Shown here: in pieces, positions 8,083 through 17,047 of the stretch
Position numbering within the stretch: the first letter of the stretch is position 1
Layout: every line of letters starts with the position of its first letter
Origin: Ponticaulis sp.
GTDB lineage: Bacteria; Pseudomonadota; Alphaproteobacteria; Caulobacterales; Hyphomonadaceae
Assembly: GCA_002701295.1 (NCBI GenBank)
Contig: NZUJ01000057.1
Location: forward strand, 1 to 34,826
Direction: 5' to 3'
Length of the DNA stretch: 34,826 nt
The notes under the pieces: generated by a model
What the model was told of the DNA's origin: nothing
The model's input: only the letters and a program-made list of their open reading frames with translations
Databases searched by the model: none
Made by a program: the position numbers and the translations under genes

Positions 8083-8993
8083 CACTCGAAGTTCCACGGA
8101 TCGATATTTCATCCTGCACCTCAGATGAACTCGTCGAGGCTCTGTCGAAACATTCGTGTGTGCTGCTGGAAAAACACGGCGTGGGCGACGCTACCCTCCA
8201 GAAAATGCTCACGAGCTGGGACACATTCTTTGAACTTCCCCGAGCGGAAAAGGACAAGGTAAAGTGGCCCGGTGAAGGCCCGTGGTATGGCTGGCAGCCC
8301 GTATCTGAAGATGGCCCAAATGCCGATCTCATGGAACGGTTTGAACTTCGACTGGAACCTGACCTGAAATCGCCAGACCAATCTGCATGGGCAGATACGT
8401 TTCCACTCTGGCCGCAAAATCCTCCAGACTTTCAGGAAAGCTGGCAGAACCGTTATTTTTCGCTCCGTGATCTCACCAGCCGGATCATGATCATGATCGC
8501 TGAAGGCATAGGACGAGAAGACCTCGACATGACGGCCTGGACAGACGATCAGCACTCAAACCTTGTCGCCAATCATTACTACGCTCAACCTGAAGCCCCG
8601 CGTGCAGGGAGGTGGCGCGCGACGCCGCATACGGACATCGGAGCCATCACACTTCTGTGGGCCGACCACGCACCAGGAGGCCTCGAAGTCGCGATCAATG
8701 AAGGCAAAGACTGGGTTCCCGTGCTCATTCCGGATGATTGCTGGTTACTGCAAATTGGTGATCTGCTGACCTTGTGGACAGGTGGAAAAATTCCCGCAAA
8801 TCCGCATCGCGTAGCCAATCCGCCACGCGATCAGGCGAGTGCTGCGCGCAGGTCAATTGTTTACTTCCACCATCCGCGTCTCGACGTCACTGTGACGCCG
8901 CCCGACGGTGATCCGGAGAAAGCCCTGTCCGCTGAAGCCTATATTCTGAAACGTCAGGGTGAGGATTATGCTCAGGCGACAGCGGCGGAATAG
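8079..8993 (+). CDS. 2-oxoglutarate/Fe(II)-dependent oxygenase, isopenicillin N synthase-like
   Basis: This 304-residue cytosolic dioxygenase has the DIOX_N plus 2OG-FeII layout. The iron triad is HTD (His184, Asp186) in ATPHTDIGAITLLW and His243 in NPHRV. The 2-oxoglutarate carboxylate would be held by the RxS motif R257-R258-S259 in ARRSIVYF. The true start is the ATG at 8079, which overlaps the MFS stop; the open frame upstream of it is antisense-like noise inside the transporter gene. Family members hydroxylate or desaturate varied small molecules, and nothing in the sequence fixes the substrate. Its position after the ureide operon suggests a nitrogenous heterocycle or related nutrient. 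Confidence 0.85.
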   Translation: MTLEVPRIDISSCTSDELVEALSKHSCVLLEKHGVGDATLQKMLTSWDTFFELPRAEKDKVKWPGEGPWYGWQPVSEDGPNADLMERFELRLEPDLKSPDQSAWADTFPLWPQNPPDFQESWQNRYFSLRDLTSRIMIMIAEGIGREDLDMTAWTDDQHSNLVANHYYAQPEAPRAGRWRATPHTDIGAITLLWADHAPGGLEVAINEGKDWVPVLIPDDCWLLQIGDLLTLWTGGKIPANPHRVANPPRDQASAARRSIVYFHHPRLDVTVTPPDGDPEKALSAEAYILKRQGEDYAQATAAE

Positions 8994-9065
8994 GCTCAGA
9001 TAATCCATCCACATGGCCAAGCGTTTGTAGAGGGACCCCAACGCACTACAGTTATTGTCAGCCAA

Positions 9066-9085
9066 CCGGATGACATGTTATCCGG
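9066..9085. promoter_or_regulatory. Inverted repeat upstream of the metal-efflux genes
   Basis: The 6-bp arms CCGGAT and ATCCGG are separated by 8 nt and end about 6 bp before the start of the His-rich gene, overlapping its ribosome site. This could be a repressor operator or an mRNA hairpin controlling translation of the efflux operon. No metalloregulator gene is adjacent, so the factor is unknown. Confidence 0.35.
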
Positions 9086-9091
9086 AAAATC

Positions 9092-9445
9092 ATGCTGAAG
9101 CGCTTTGCCGCCATATGTAGCCTGACCCTCGTCATGGCTTTATCCTTCGTGATGGCACCCGTTGCGACCGCGGAACACCCCGTCACCAACGCCCAGGAAA
9201 CGTGTGAGGACGCGCCTCATTCAGTGGACCATGACGTTTCTCAAGACGAACATGACCCCGACCATCACAACCACACGCGTGGACACACGCATGGCTGCGG
9301 AACCTGTCACATTCACGTTTATGCAGATCACGCCTCAAAGCCAGTTGGTGTTCAGCTTGCCATCGCACTGAACCGCCTCATTCCGCAGACAGCAGATCTT
9401 TCCGACGGCACTCCAATCGATCTTCTTCGGCCCCCAAGAGTCTGA
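9092..9445 (+). CDS. Small secreted His-rich protein, CzcI-like
   Basis: This 117-residue protein has a Sec signal peptide (MLKRF, hydrophobic to about residue 22, probable cleavage after ATA near 27). The mature part carries a dense His/Asp/Cys stretch at 43-80 including DHHNHTRGHTHGCGTCH, then a conserved-looking end LLRPPRV. It sits 60 bp before czcC on the same strand. CzcI proteins of czc operons are similarly small, periplasmic, metal-binding and placed before czcC, so a periplasmic metal-binding or buffering role is likely. Sequence alone does not show which metal. The start has a GGA ribosome site 5 nt away, inside an inverted repeat. Confidence 0.7.
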   Translation: MLKRFAAICSLTLVMALSFVMAPVATAEHPVTNAQETCEDAPHSVDHDVSQDEHDPDHHNHTRGHTHGCGTCHIHVYADHASKPVGVQLAIALNRLIPQTADLSDGTPIDLLRPPRV

Positions 9446-9457
9446 TCCCGATTTCGC

Positions 9458-9474
9458 CGGACGATTACCGTCCG
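9458..9474 (+). promoter_or_regulatory. Short hairpin between the His-rich gene and czcC
   Basis: Perfect 6-bp arms CGGACG and CGTCCG enclose a 5-nt loop, 31 bp before the czcC start. It may act as a partial terminator or mRNA processing site that separates expression of the small protein from the pump. There is no T-run immediately after it (GATCAGGATC follows). Confidence 0.3.
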
Positions 9475-9505
9475 ATCAGGATCATTCTTTTGGAGCAAAA
9501 ATTCC

Positions 9506-10789
9506 ATGAACCCCCTATTTCAGGGCCTGTGTGTGGCGCTGAGTTGTATTCTTGCGTCGAACCAGGCTTTCGCGTCTGGATGCGATGCTGAAATCGACCA
9601 GCCCGTCTCCGAATTGTCGGACACAGCCCCTTTAACGCTGACCGATGTCATCGCACAGGTTCGCACGCTATCGCCAGCAGCCTTGGCTGCAAAACTCGAG
9701 GCACGAGCTCTCAACGCTGAAGCCGAACAGGCCGGACGCAAGTTAAATCCCATTATCTCGCTTGAAGTCGAAAACTTTGGTGGCCAGGGCGCCACTCAAG
9801 CCTTTGATCAGGCTGAGACAAGCCTCATGCTCGAGCAGACTTTTCGCCTCGGAGACAAACGTCGACTTGGCCAGCGCGCTGCTCGCGCCAGAGCGGCCCT
9901 TCAATCAGCAGAATGCCTGGTCATGCTGCGAGAGATCGAACTCGAAGCGGGGCTTCTGTTCGCCGAACTTGCAGGCACGATTGAGCTACGAGACCTTGCT
10001 GCTGAAAACGCTGAACTGACTAGTCAGTTGGCCGATACCGTCAAGCGTCGCCTGGATGCAGGTGCTGCTGCACCGCCCGAACTTTCACGCGCAAAAACGG
10101 ATGCAGCACTCGCTCGGGCTGAACTCGCCAATGCTGAGGAACAGGTCATCGCACGCCGATACGAACTCGCAGCCTTGTGGGGAGATAGCGATCCACGATT
10201 TGCGAACCCTCAAAACCTCACTCTGGCAGAAGCGCCCGAAACACCTTCGTCAGAACACCCTCGGCTCATCGCCGCCAATGCTGAACTATCGAGGCGGCAG
10301 GCAGAGAGTGACCTGTCGAAAACTGCTGCGCTGCCCAATGTCACGATTTCAGCGGGCATTCGCAGGTTTGAAGACACTGGTGACAGTGCCTTGATCGCTG
10401 GCGTAAGTGTTCCGCTACCTGTATTTGACAAAGGTCAGGATCAGGCCCGTGCGAGCCAGTTCCGCAGCGACGCGGCACAACTCAGCCACTCAGCGACTGA
10501 GCAACAACTTCTGTCAGAACAGCGATCAGCCATCGCATCACTCAAGGCGGCGGAGTCCCAACTCTCAATTCTTCGGGACGAGGCACTGCCAGAAGCGGAA
10601 AGCGCTTATGACGCGGCACTAAGGGGCTATGAGATTGGCAGGTTTGACCTGACCTCTACGCTGAATGCGCGGTCTGCCCTCAATAATGTGCGGCTGTCGG
10701 TCATCCAGGCAGAACTCACCCGAAACAGTTACGACCTCAAACTGCGCAGCCTTGTCAGCGCAGCACCTTTTGATGGAGGCGTCCAATGA
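9506..10789 (+). CDS. czcC: Outer membrane efflux protein, CzcC/TolC family
   Basis: This 427-residue outer-membrane channel subunit of a tripartite metal pump has a signal peptide ending near NQAFAS (residues 19-24). It is followed by two outer-membrane-efflux-protein repeats rich in Ala/Glu/Leu helices, e.g. LAAKLEARALNAEAEQAGRK and the second-half RSALNNVRLSVIQAELTRN. The pattern and length are those of CzcC/CusC-like proteins. GGAG at 9492-9495 precedes the ATG. The stop overlaps the membrane-fusion gene by 4 bp, so stoichiometric expression with the rest of the pump is expected. Confidence 0.87.
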   Translation: MNPLFQGLCVALSCILASNQAFASGCDAEIDQPVSELSDTAPLTLTDVIAQVRTLSPAALAAKLEARALNAEAEQAGRKLNPIISLEVENFGGQGATQAFDQAETSLMLEQTFRLGDKRRLGQRAARARAALQSAECLVMLREIELEAGLLFAELAGTIELRDLAAENAELTSQLADTVKRRLDAGAAAPPELSRAKTDAALARAELANAEEQVIARRYELAALWGDSDPRFANPQNLTLAEAPETPSSEHPRLIAANAELSRRQAESDLSKTAALPNVTISAGIRRFEDTGDSALIAGVSVPLPVFDKGQDQARASQFRSDAAQLSHSATEQQLLSEQRSAIASLKAAESQLSILRDEALPEAESAYDAALRGYEIGRFDLTSTLNARSALNNVRLSVIQAELTRNSYDLKLRSLVSAAPFDGGVQ

Positions 10790-12030
10790 AACTCCCATTC
10801 CTATTTCCGTACCTTTTGGCGCTCATTCTGCTTTCGGCATGCCAGCCGTCGCAGCCGACGAACATGGACGACCATCATCATGAAGACGATCAAGATGAAG
10901 ATGGACACCATGATGAACACGAGGAGCATGAGGATAACCATGACGAAGGCGAGCATAGTGACCACGTCGAGCTCTCCCCTGATCAGGCGAGGGAAGCCGG
11001 TATCGTTCTTGGAGAAGCCAGTGAAGCCCCCCTTCTGGAAACGCTTTCACTTCCTGCTGAACTCCGATTTGACGCGGACCGCATTGCAGAGGTCTCTCCG
11101 CAAGTAAGCGGGCGGATCATCCGCCTTTATGCCGGCGAAGGAGACATCGTTTCACGAGGCAGTGCGTTGGCTCTGCTCTCAAGCCATGAGATTGCTGATC
11201 TCAAGGCGCAGTTTCTGACGGCTATGGCCGCTGAAAACCTGGCCGAAGAAGCTCTGAAACGCGAAGAAACCCTTTTCGCAGACCGGATCACCTCTGAGAC
11301 TGACCTTCTCGCGGCGCAGGCCGCTTTTACCAAGGCAGAAGCCGAAAGAGATGCTGTCGAAAATCAGCTACACGCATTTGGCATCACCCACAGCGATCTC
11401 GACAAGTTGTCGTCAGCCCCGGATGGGACGTTGGCCAACATCGTTCTGCATGCGCCCATCGCGGGCACCATCATCCGACGGAACGCCACGCTCGGTGCTG
11501 CCGTATCGGCAGAAGATGCAAGCGCGCCGACATTGTTCACCATCCTCGATGACAGCGTGCTCTGGGCTGATATCGCGGTCTACAAGCAAGATACCGAGTT
11601 CGTATCCAAAGGCGCTTTGGTCGTGCTTCGGTCCGAAAGTGGGAAGGTTTTAGCCGAGGGGCAGATCGAGTCTGTCCTGCCTGTGATTGATGAAACCTCG
11701 AGAACCGGCACAGCCCGTATGATCATTCCCAATCCTGATGGTGAGATGCGCCCTGGCCAGTTCGCCACAGCGGAAATATCTACCGGCTCTTCAAGCCAGG
11801 TTTTGCAGCTGCCATCCGGTGCCATTGTGGCGTTTGAAGGCAGAGATGTCGTCTTTATGCCGACAGATGATGGTTTCGAGCCCCATCCGGTCGTGACTGG
11901 GCGATCAACAGGTGAAACCACCGCAATTTTATCAGGGCTGGAGACGGGCGAGAGCGTGGTCGTCGAAGGCGCATTCACGCTCAAAGCCCAGCTTGAAAAA
12001 GACGCCTTTGGCGACGGCCATAATCACTAG
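10786..12030 (+). CDS. czcB: RND periplasmic adaptor (membrane fusion protein), CzcB-like, His-rich
   Basis: This 414-residue HlyD/CzcB-family adaptor links the inner-membrane pump to the outer-membrane channel. The N-terminus is a lipoprotein signal (LLSAC, Cys19). A disordered His/Asp/Glu segment follows at roughly 28-62 (DDHHHEDDQDEDGHHDEHEE), likely a periplasmic metal-binding tail. The usual barrel-sandwich part (VSPQVSGRIIRLYAGEGD), a helical hairpin and beta-barrel (HAPIAGTIIRRNATLGA; GQIESVLPVID) come next. The protein ends in a second small His cluster (GDGHNH). GGAGG lies 7 nt before the ATG. The family is clear; metal specificity is not. Confidence 0.88.
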   Translation: MKLPFLFPYLLALILLSACQPSQPTNMDDHHHEDDQDEDGHHDEHEEHEDNHDEGEHSDHVELSPDQAREAGIVLGEASEAPLLETLSLPAELRFDADRIAEVSPQVSGRIIRLYAGEGDIVSRGSALALLSSHEIADLKAQFLTAMAAENLAEEALKREETLFADRITSETDLLAAQAAFTKAEAERDAVENQLHAFGITHSDLDKLSSAPDGTLANIVLHAPIAGTIIRRNATLGAAVSAEDASAPTLFTILDDSVLWADIAVYKQDTEFVSKGALVVLRSESGKVLAEGQIESVLPVIDETSRTGTARMIIPNPDGEMRPGQFATAEISTGSSSQVLQLPSGAIVAFEGRDVVFMPTDDGFEPHPVVTGRSTGETTAILSGLETGESVVVEGAFTLKAQLEKDAFGDGHNH

Positions 12031-12040
12031 GAGCCCCCCT

Positions 12041-15000
12041 ATGCAGAAGCTAATGTACATGCTTGCTGGTGGGCGCCTTCTGGCCGTCCTCGCAGCGATT
12101 GCGCTTTCAATCGGTGGGATATTCGCCTTCCGTGCCTTACCGGTTGATGCGCTTCCAGACCCCTCGCCGTCTCTCGTTCAGATCTTCACTGAAACCGAAG
12201 GTCTGTCACCCGAAGAGGTCGAGAGATATGTCACCTATCCGGTCGAAACGTCCATGTCGGGCCTGCCGGATGTGAAAGAGGTTCGCTCTGTTTCGAACTT
12301 TGGTCTGTCCATCGTGAATGTCTATTTCAATGATGGCACAGACGTCTATTTTGCCCGTCAGGTTGTTAGCGAACGCCTCTCGGAAGCCTCAGAGAATATT
12401 CCGCCGGGATTTGGCACGCCAAAAATGGGTCCGATTTCTACCGGGCTTGGCATCATTCTTTATTTCCGACTGGTCGATGAAACCGGGCAGCACACTCTCA
12501 CGGAACTCCGCGAAATTGCCGACTGGATGATCAAATACCCACTCCAGTCGGTCGATGGCGTGACGGAGGTTCTCGCACTTGGTGGCTTTGAAAAACAATA
12601 TCAGGTTCATCTCGCCCCTGATCAGTTGATCGCCTACGACCTTCACGTCTCTGACGTGCTGGAAGCACTTGAAAGCGCGAACCAGACCACCGGCGCACAA
12701 TATATCGAAGTTGGCGCCGAACAATTTACTGTACGAGGCGTGGGCCTTGCCCGAACACTTTCTGACCTCGCTCAAACGCCTATCCGGGCAGTCGACGGCA
12801 GAACAATCCGACTCGGTGATGTTGGCAGTGTCGAAATTGGAGGCGGCGTCCGGCAAGGTCTGGCCACAGCAAATGGCGAAGGCGAAACTGTCGCTGGGCT
12901 GGTCCTCAAACTCTATGGGACAAACACCTCCGAAGTCATCGAAAAGACCAAAGCACGCTTCGATGAGATCAACTCGTCATTGCCTGAGGGCGTGCGCGCC
13001 ATTCCTTATTATGATCAGGGCAGACTGGTCGAACGTGCCGCCTCAACCGTGACCACAGCACTCTGGCAAGGCGCACTACTCGTCGCGGTTATTGTTGTTG
13101 TGTTTTTGGGCGGCTGGCGTCCAAGCCTTGTGGTCGTTCTCTCCATTCCCTTCTCGGTGGGTTTTGCATTCCTTGCCATGAATGTTCTTGGCATCAGCGC
13201 CAACCTCATGTCGCTTGGTGGTGTTGCAATCGCCATTGGCATGATGGTCGATGGAGCAATCGTCATAACGGAAAATGTGGACCGAGGGTTCAGGCAACGC
13301 ATCTCTGTTGAGAATGACCGGCAGTTGGTCGCCCGCTCCACCGCCGAAGTCATCGCACCACTGATCGCTGCTGTGGCGGTGGTCATCATCGTATTCCTGC
13401 CGCTCTTTTCTCTGCAGGGAGTGGAAGGCAAAACCTTCCGACCACTGGCGGCGTCAGCGGCACTCGCCATGACCGGGTCTCTGATCTATGCGGCTCTGAT
13501 TGCGCCGGCCATTGCTTTTGGCGTGATGAAACCACCAAGACAGACGCGCCAGTCCGACGGCTGGTTGGCGAAAGCCATCCGTCCCTTATCAGGCTTCTTT
13601 GTAACGTTTCGCTCTGGCGCCATTTGCCTCGCTTTAGGACTGTTGTTGATCGGCGGGCTGGCTGGATCTCGCCTAGGTTCAGAGTTCACTCCAGCGCTTG
13701 AGGAGGGCGACATCCTGATGCGGGTCACAATGGCGCCGTCCATCTCTCTCAGTGAAGCCCGCGAGACGGCAACTCGCATCGAGCGGCGTCTGCTGGATCG
13801 ATTTCCGGAAATTTCGTCCATCGTCAGCCGGATCGGCCGTGGTGAGGTGGGCGCACATGCTGACCCGGTGAACAATATCGAAGCCTTCGTCGCCCTGAAG
13901 CCACGCGAAGACTGGCGAATGGGTCTGAACGCGCCCGAGCTCCGAACCATGATTTCGGAAGACCTCGAAAGCTTTCCGGGCGTCCGCGTCAATATAGGTC
14001 AACCTATTGCCATGTCCGTCGATGAACTCGTCAGCGGCACCAAAGCACAGCTGGCGGTGAAGATTTTCGGGCCCGACAGTGATGTATTGCTGGATCAGTC
14101 CAATGCGCTTCAACGCCTGCTTCAGGCGGTTAGTGGTGCGAGCGACGTCCAGGCCGACCAGATCACCGGCGCACCACAATTGGTCATTTCACCAGACCGG
14201 ACCGCACTGGGACGATACGGCCTCACCATGCAGGACGCGCTCGACACGCTTCAGGCCACGGTGGGCGGCGCGGAAGCTGGCGTCATATTTGAGGGCGTTC
14301 GTCAGTTCCCGGTCGTCGTCCGTTTTGACAAAAACAGCCGTGATAGCGCGGACCAGATCGGCCGCCTCATTCTCAAGAGTGAAACCGGCGCGCGGGTCCC
14401 TCTCGAAAATGTCGCGACGATTCAGGAGGTCATCGGTCCCAGACAGATCACCCGCGAAAACGGAGAGCGGTTCATCACTGTCCAGCTGAATGTTCGCGGC
14501 CGAGATATCGGCTCTTTCGTAGCGGACGCTCAGGCACGAACCGAAGATGAGTTATCTTTGCCTGTGGGTTACCGTCTTGAATGGGGCGGGCAGTTTGAAC
14601 TGCAACAGGAGGCGAATGCACGATTTGCCGTGGTGATCCCGATCACGCTGGCGATTGTGCTGATTATTCTGCTGATAGCGTTTGGACGGCTGATGTCCGC
14701 ATTCCTGATTCTGCTGAACATCCCATTGGCTCTGACCGGTGGCGCGATGGCGCTCTGGATAACAGGCTTGCCGGTATCCGTGCCCGCCACTGTGGGCTTC
14801 ATCGCCCTCTTCGGTATCGCCCTCGGCAATGGCATGGTGCTGGTCAGCTTCATGGATGAGTTTGCACGCAAGGGGCGCCCCCTTGATCAGCTTGCCATTG
14901 ATGCCGCCAGTCTTCGGGCGCGTCCGGTACTTATGACGGCGCTTACAACCGCTCTTGGCCTCGCGCCATTGTTGTTTGCAAGCGGTGTGGGCGCTGAAGT

Positions 15001-15112
15001 CCAGAGGCCGCTGGCGACAGTTGTGATGGGTGGGCTCGTCACCTCGACCATTCTCACGCTCCTGGTCTTACCGGCGCTTCACCGCTGGTTCGCGCCAAAG
15101 CCCTGCACCTGA
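12041..15112 (+). CDS. czcA: Heavy-metal efflux RND pump, CzcA/CusA family
   Basis: This 1023-residue inner-membrane proton-driven pump has the normal HME-RND length. It begins with a TM helix and FRALPVDALPDPSPSLVQ, then porter domains, and has the TM4 signature GMMVDGAIVITEN at 400-412 with Asp404 and Glu411 for proton relay. The preceding IAIG resembles CusA-like pumps more than the DFG of classic Zn/Co/Cd CzcA, so the exported metal is open. AGGAG at 12029-12033 sets the start at 12041; the frame is open further upstream only as overlap with czcB. It ends the efflux operon, with a strong hairpin 10 bp beyond. Confidence 0.9.
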   Translation: MQKLMYMLAGGRLLAVLAAIALSIGGIFAFRALPVDALPDPSPSLVQIFTETEGLSPEEVERYVTYPVETSMSGLPDVKEVRSVSNFGLSIVNVYFNDGTDVYFARQVVSERLSEASENIPPGFGTPKMGPISTGLGIILYFRLVDETGQHTLTELREIADWMIKYPLQSVDGVTEVLALGGFEKQYQVHLAPDQLIAYDLHVSDVLEALESANQTTGAQYIEVGAEQFTVRGVGLARTLSDLAQTPIRAVDGRTIRLGDVGSVEIGGGVRQGLATANGEGETVAGLVLKLYGTNTSEVIEKTKARFDEINSSLPEGVRAIPYYDQGRLVERAASTVTTALWQGALLVAVIVVVFLGGWRPSLVVVLSIPFSVGFAFLAMNVLGISANLMSLGGVAIAIGMMVDGAIVITENVDRGFRQRISVENDRQLVARSTAEVIAPLIAAVAVVIIVFLPLFSLQGVEGKTFRPLAASAALAMTGSLIYAALIAPAIAFGVMKPPRQTRQSDGWLAKAIRPLSGFFVTFRSGAICLALGLLLIGGLAGSRLGSEFTPALEEGDILMRVTMAPSISLSEARETATRIERRLLDRFPEISSIVSRIGRGEVGAHADPVNNIEAFVALKPREDWRMGLNAPELRTMISEDLESFPGVRVNIGQPIAMSVDELVSGTKAQLAVKIFGPDSDVLLDQSNALQRLLQAVSGASDVQADQITGAPQLVISPDRTALGRYGLTMQDALDTLQATVGGAEAGVIFEGVRQFPVVVRFDKNSRDSADQIGRLILKSETGARVPLENVATIQEVIGPRQITRENGERFITVQLNVRGRDIGSFVADAQARTEDELSLPVGYRLEWGGQFELQQEANARFAVVIPITLAIVLIILLIAFGRLMSAFLILLNIPLALTGGAMALWITGLPVSVPATVGFIALFGIALGNGMVLVSFMDEFARKGRPLDQLAIDAASLRARPVLMTALTTALGLAPLLFASGVGAEVQRPLATVVMGGLVTSTILTLLVLPALHRWFAPKPCT

Positions 15113-15121
15113 CCTTTCGCT

Positions 15122-15149
15122 TGCGAGCAGTGCAAACGTACTGCTCGCA
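15122..15149 (+). terminator. Strong hairpin after czcA
   Basis: A 12-bp stem (15122-15133 with 15138-15149, one G-T pair) closes a 4-nt AAAC loop just after the pump operon. No T-run follows, so factor-assisted termination or 3'-end protection is as likely as intrinsic termination. Confidence 0.5.
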
Positions 15150-15557
15150 GGAAAGCCAACTCGCGCGCTCGACCCGACAGGTTGCGACACCAGCGGTCAA
15201 ACTCATGCCAATGCCCAAAAGAGCGCCACCTTGCTCTCGTGAAGGATCAGAAGTGTTACTCAGCAATCACATTTGCACGAATATTTTGCATTCGACTGAA
15301 TCGCCATCTTTCTGCCAGAGTTCAGTGGAGATAATATCAGCCATCGTTATGACTAAACCAACAGGAGCAGTTAGCGATTCTCTGAATGCAAAGCTGCACC
15401 CTCTGTTCGGACCGCGCGCACCGTCGCGCTTTTAGCCTGAATAACGGCATTCCGGACATCGACGCTTTTGAGGTTCTGTTGGGCCTCACTTCAATAAGTC
15501 ACACGTTCAGTGTGAACGATCTTCTGCGTCACGAGGGAAACAAAACAATATCGGAAG
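15150..15557. other. Long intergenic region before the DMSP-type cluster
   Basis: About 400 bp between the metal pump and the aminotransferase gene hold no protein I can support. A 64-codon frame at 15386-15580 has no recognisable family and runs into the next gene. The region ends with an inverted repeat at 15504-15518 and a GGAAGG ribosome site at 15553-15558. It is the obvious place for the promoter and control sites of the downstream genes, but I cannot assign a clear -35/-10 pair. Confidence 0.5.
15504..15518. promoter_or_regulatory. Inverted repeat, possible operator of the DMSP-type cluster
   Basis: Perfect arms CGTTCA and TGAACG are separated by GTG, about 40 bp before the first gene. 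The size and spacing suit a dimeric regulator. No regulator gene is adjacent, so the binding protein is unknown. Confidence 0.35.
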
Positions 15558-16988
15558 GTGTCTCATCAATTGGTGACTAAGAACGACACGTTGAACGAAG
15601 CACAGGAGCAGAAGGATCACGAAGACCTTCTGGCTGCTGATGCGCGTCACGTTTTGCATCCCTGGGCTGACCTCGGAAGCCTCGGCGAAGAAAATGCGCT
15701 TGTAGTTCAACACGGCAAAGGCGTTCGTGTTCGTGACAGTCAGGGCAAAGCCTATCTCGACGCTATCGGTGGCATGTGGTGCATGACTGTTGGGTATGGT
15801 TGCGACGAACTTGTAGACGCAATCGCCGATCAAGCGCGCCAGATGGCTTACTATACGCCATTCGGTGATGTCTCCAGTGAACCCGCGGTCAAGCTAGCGG
15901 AAATGCTGGCCGAACTGTCTCCAGGTGATCTTAATCGGGTTCACTTCACGACATGCGGTTCGACCGCCATCGATTCCGCAGTCCGTATCGCGCACTATTA
16001 CTTTGCGTGTCAGGGCAAACCGGAAAAGCGAAATATCCTGACACGGCGCAATGCCTATCACGGCAGTACGTATCTGGCGGCGTCACTTTGCGGCAAGGCT
16101 GCAGACAGAACACTGTTTCAGTATGAGAGCGATTTCATCCATCATCTGAGCAGCCCTGGATATGACGCGGAGATTGCGGAGATCTCGGCTGAAGAACGAC
16201 TGGATCAATTGCTTCAGGAGTTCGAAGAGACGATCGAAGAGATCGGCGCGGAGAATATCGCCTGTTTTGTTGCCGAACCTATTCTGGCATCAGGAGGTGT
16301 TCTGACACCTCCGCCTGGCTACCAAAAGGCGACCTGGGAGATTTGTCGGAAAAACGACATTCTCTACGTATCCGACGAAGTCGTCACCGGGTTTGGCCGT
16401 CTTGGACATTTCTTCGCATCTGAAGTGCGGTTCGGGATTCTTCCCGACATGATCATCACGGCCAAGGGTATCACCTCAGGGTACCAGCCGCTTGGGGCGG
16501 TTCTGATTTCCGATCGCATCACCGACGCGATCGGTGCTGCAGCGCCTGAGAACAAGCCAGTGTTTTCGAATGGCTACACCTATTCCGGGCATCCGGTCGC
16601 ATGTGCAGCAGCGGTCAAGAACATCGAAATCATGCAGCGTGACGACATTTGCGGTCATGTGCGTGAGGTTGGGCCATACTTCATGGAACGGCTGAAGGAG
16701 TTGAGGTCATTTCCAATCGTCTATGCCGTGCGCGGTGACCATCTGATGGCCTGTGTGGAATGCTGGACGGGCGAAGAAAAAGGACCGAACGCGGCCAATA
16801 TGGCGCTTGCGCAGCGCGTTGATGCCTATTGCCAGGAAGCTGGATTGATCGTTCGGCCATACGAAAACTTGTGCATTTTGTCGCCGCCTCTGATCGTGGA
16901 GAAATCCGATATCGATCAGATCGTGACGATACTCGAAGGGGCGCTCGACAGAGCGCAAAGGGATTTGAAGGCTGGAAAGCTGGATTGA
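15558..16988 (+). CDS. Class III PLP aminotransferase, proposed DMSP-amine or S-methylmethionine transaminase
   Basis: This protein of up to 476 residues is an omega-amino-acid/polyamine-type fold-I aminotransferase. Motifs include YLDAIGGMWCMTVGYG, TTCGSTAIDSAVRIA (cofactor phosphate site), NAYHGSTY, VAEPILASGG, YVSDEVVTGFGR, the Schiff-base Lys303 in ITAKGITSGYQPLGA, and NGYTYSGHPVACAAA. The GTG at 15558 overlaps the only ribosome-site sequence (GGAAGG 15553-15558), so TTG 15570 or GTG 15573 may be the true start. From family alone it could be taurine-, beta-alanine- or putrescine-pyruvate aminotransferase. Next to a decarboxylase, an MmtN-like methyltransferase and a betaine-aldehyde-type dehydrogenase, deamination of DMSP-amine to the aldehyde is the likely step. 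Confidence 0.8.
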   Translation: MSHQLVTKNDTLNEAQEQKDHEDLLAADARHVLHPWADLGSLGEENALVVQHGKGVRVRDSQGKAYLDAIGGMWCMTVGYGCDELVDAIADQARQMAYYTPFGDVSSEPAVKLAEMLAELSPGDLNRVHFTTCGSTAIDSAVRIAHYYFACQGKPEKRNILTRRNAYHGSTYLAASLCGKAADRTLFQYESDFIHHLSSPGYDAEIAEISAEERLDQLLQEFEETIEEIGAENIACFVAEPILASGGVLTPPPGYQKATWEICRKNDILYVSDEVVTGFGRLGHFFASEVRFGILPDMIITAKGITSGYQPLGAVLISDRITDAIGAAAPENKPVFSNGYTYSGHPVACAAAVKNIEIMQRDDICGHVREVGPYFMERLKELRSFPIVYAVRGDHLMACVECWTGEEKGPNAANMALAQRVDAYCQEAGLIVRPYENLCILSPPLIVEKSDIDQIVTILEGALDRAQRDLKAGKLD

Positions 16989-17047
16989 ACGGACATGCAT
17001 TTCGCATTTCCGGGGACAGGCCGTACGCGGCGAGGAGAGGAGAAACA

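Noticed and set aside
6721..9009. 11-bp repeat GATAATCCATC after uraH and after the oxygenase gene
   Set aside because: Repeats of this length are expected by chance in 35 kb, and the flanks show no further similarity.
15386..15580. 64-codon open frame in the gap before the aminotransferase
   Set aside because: No recognisable family or clear ribosome site, and it runs into the start of the next gene in another frame.
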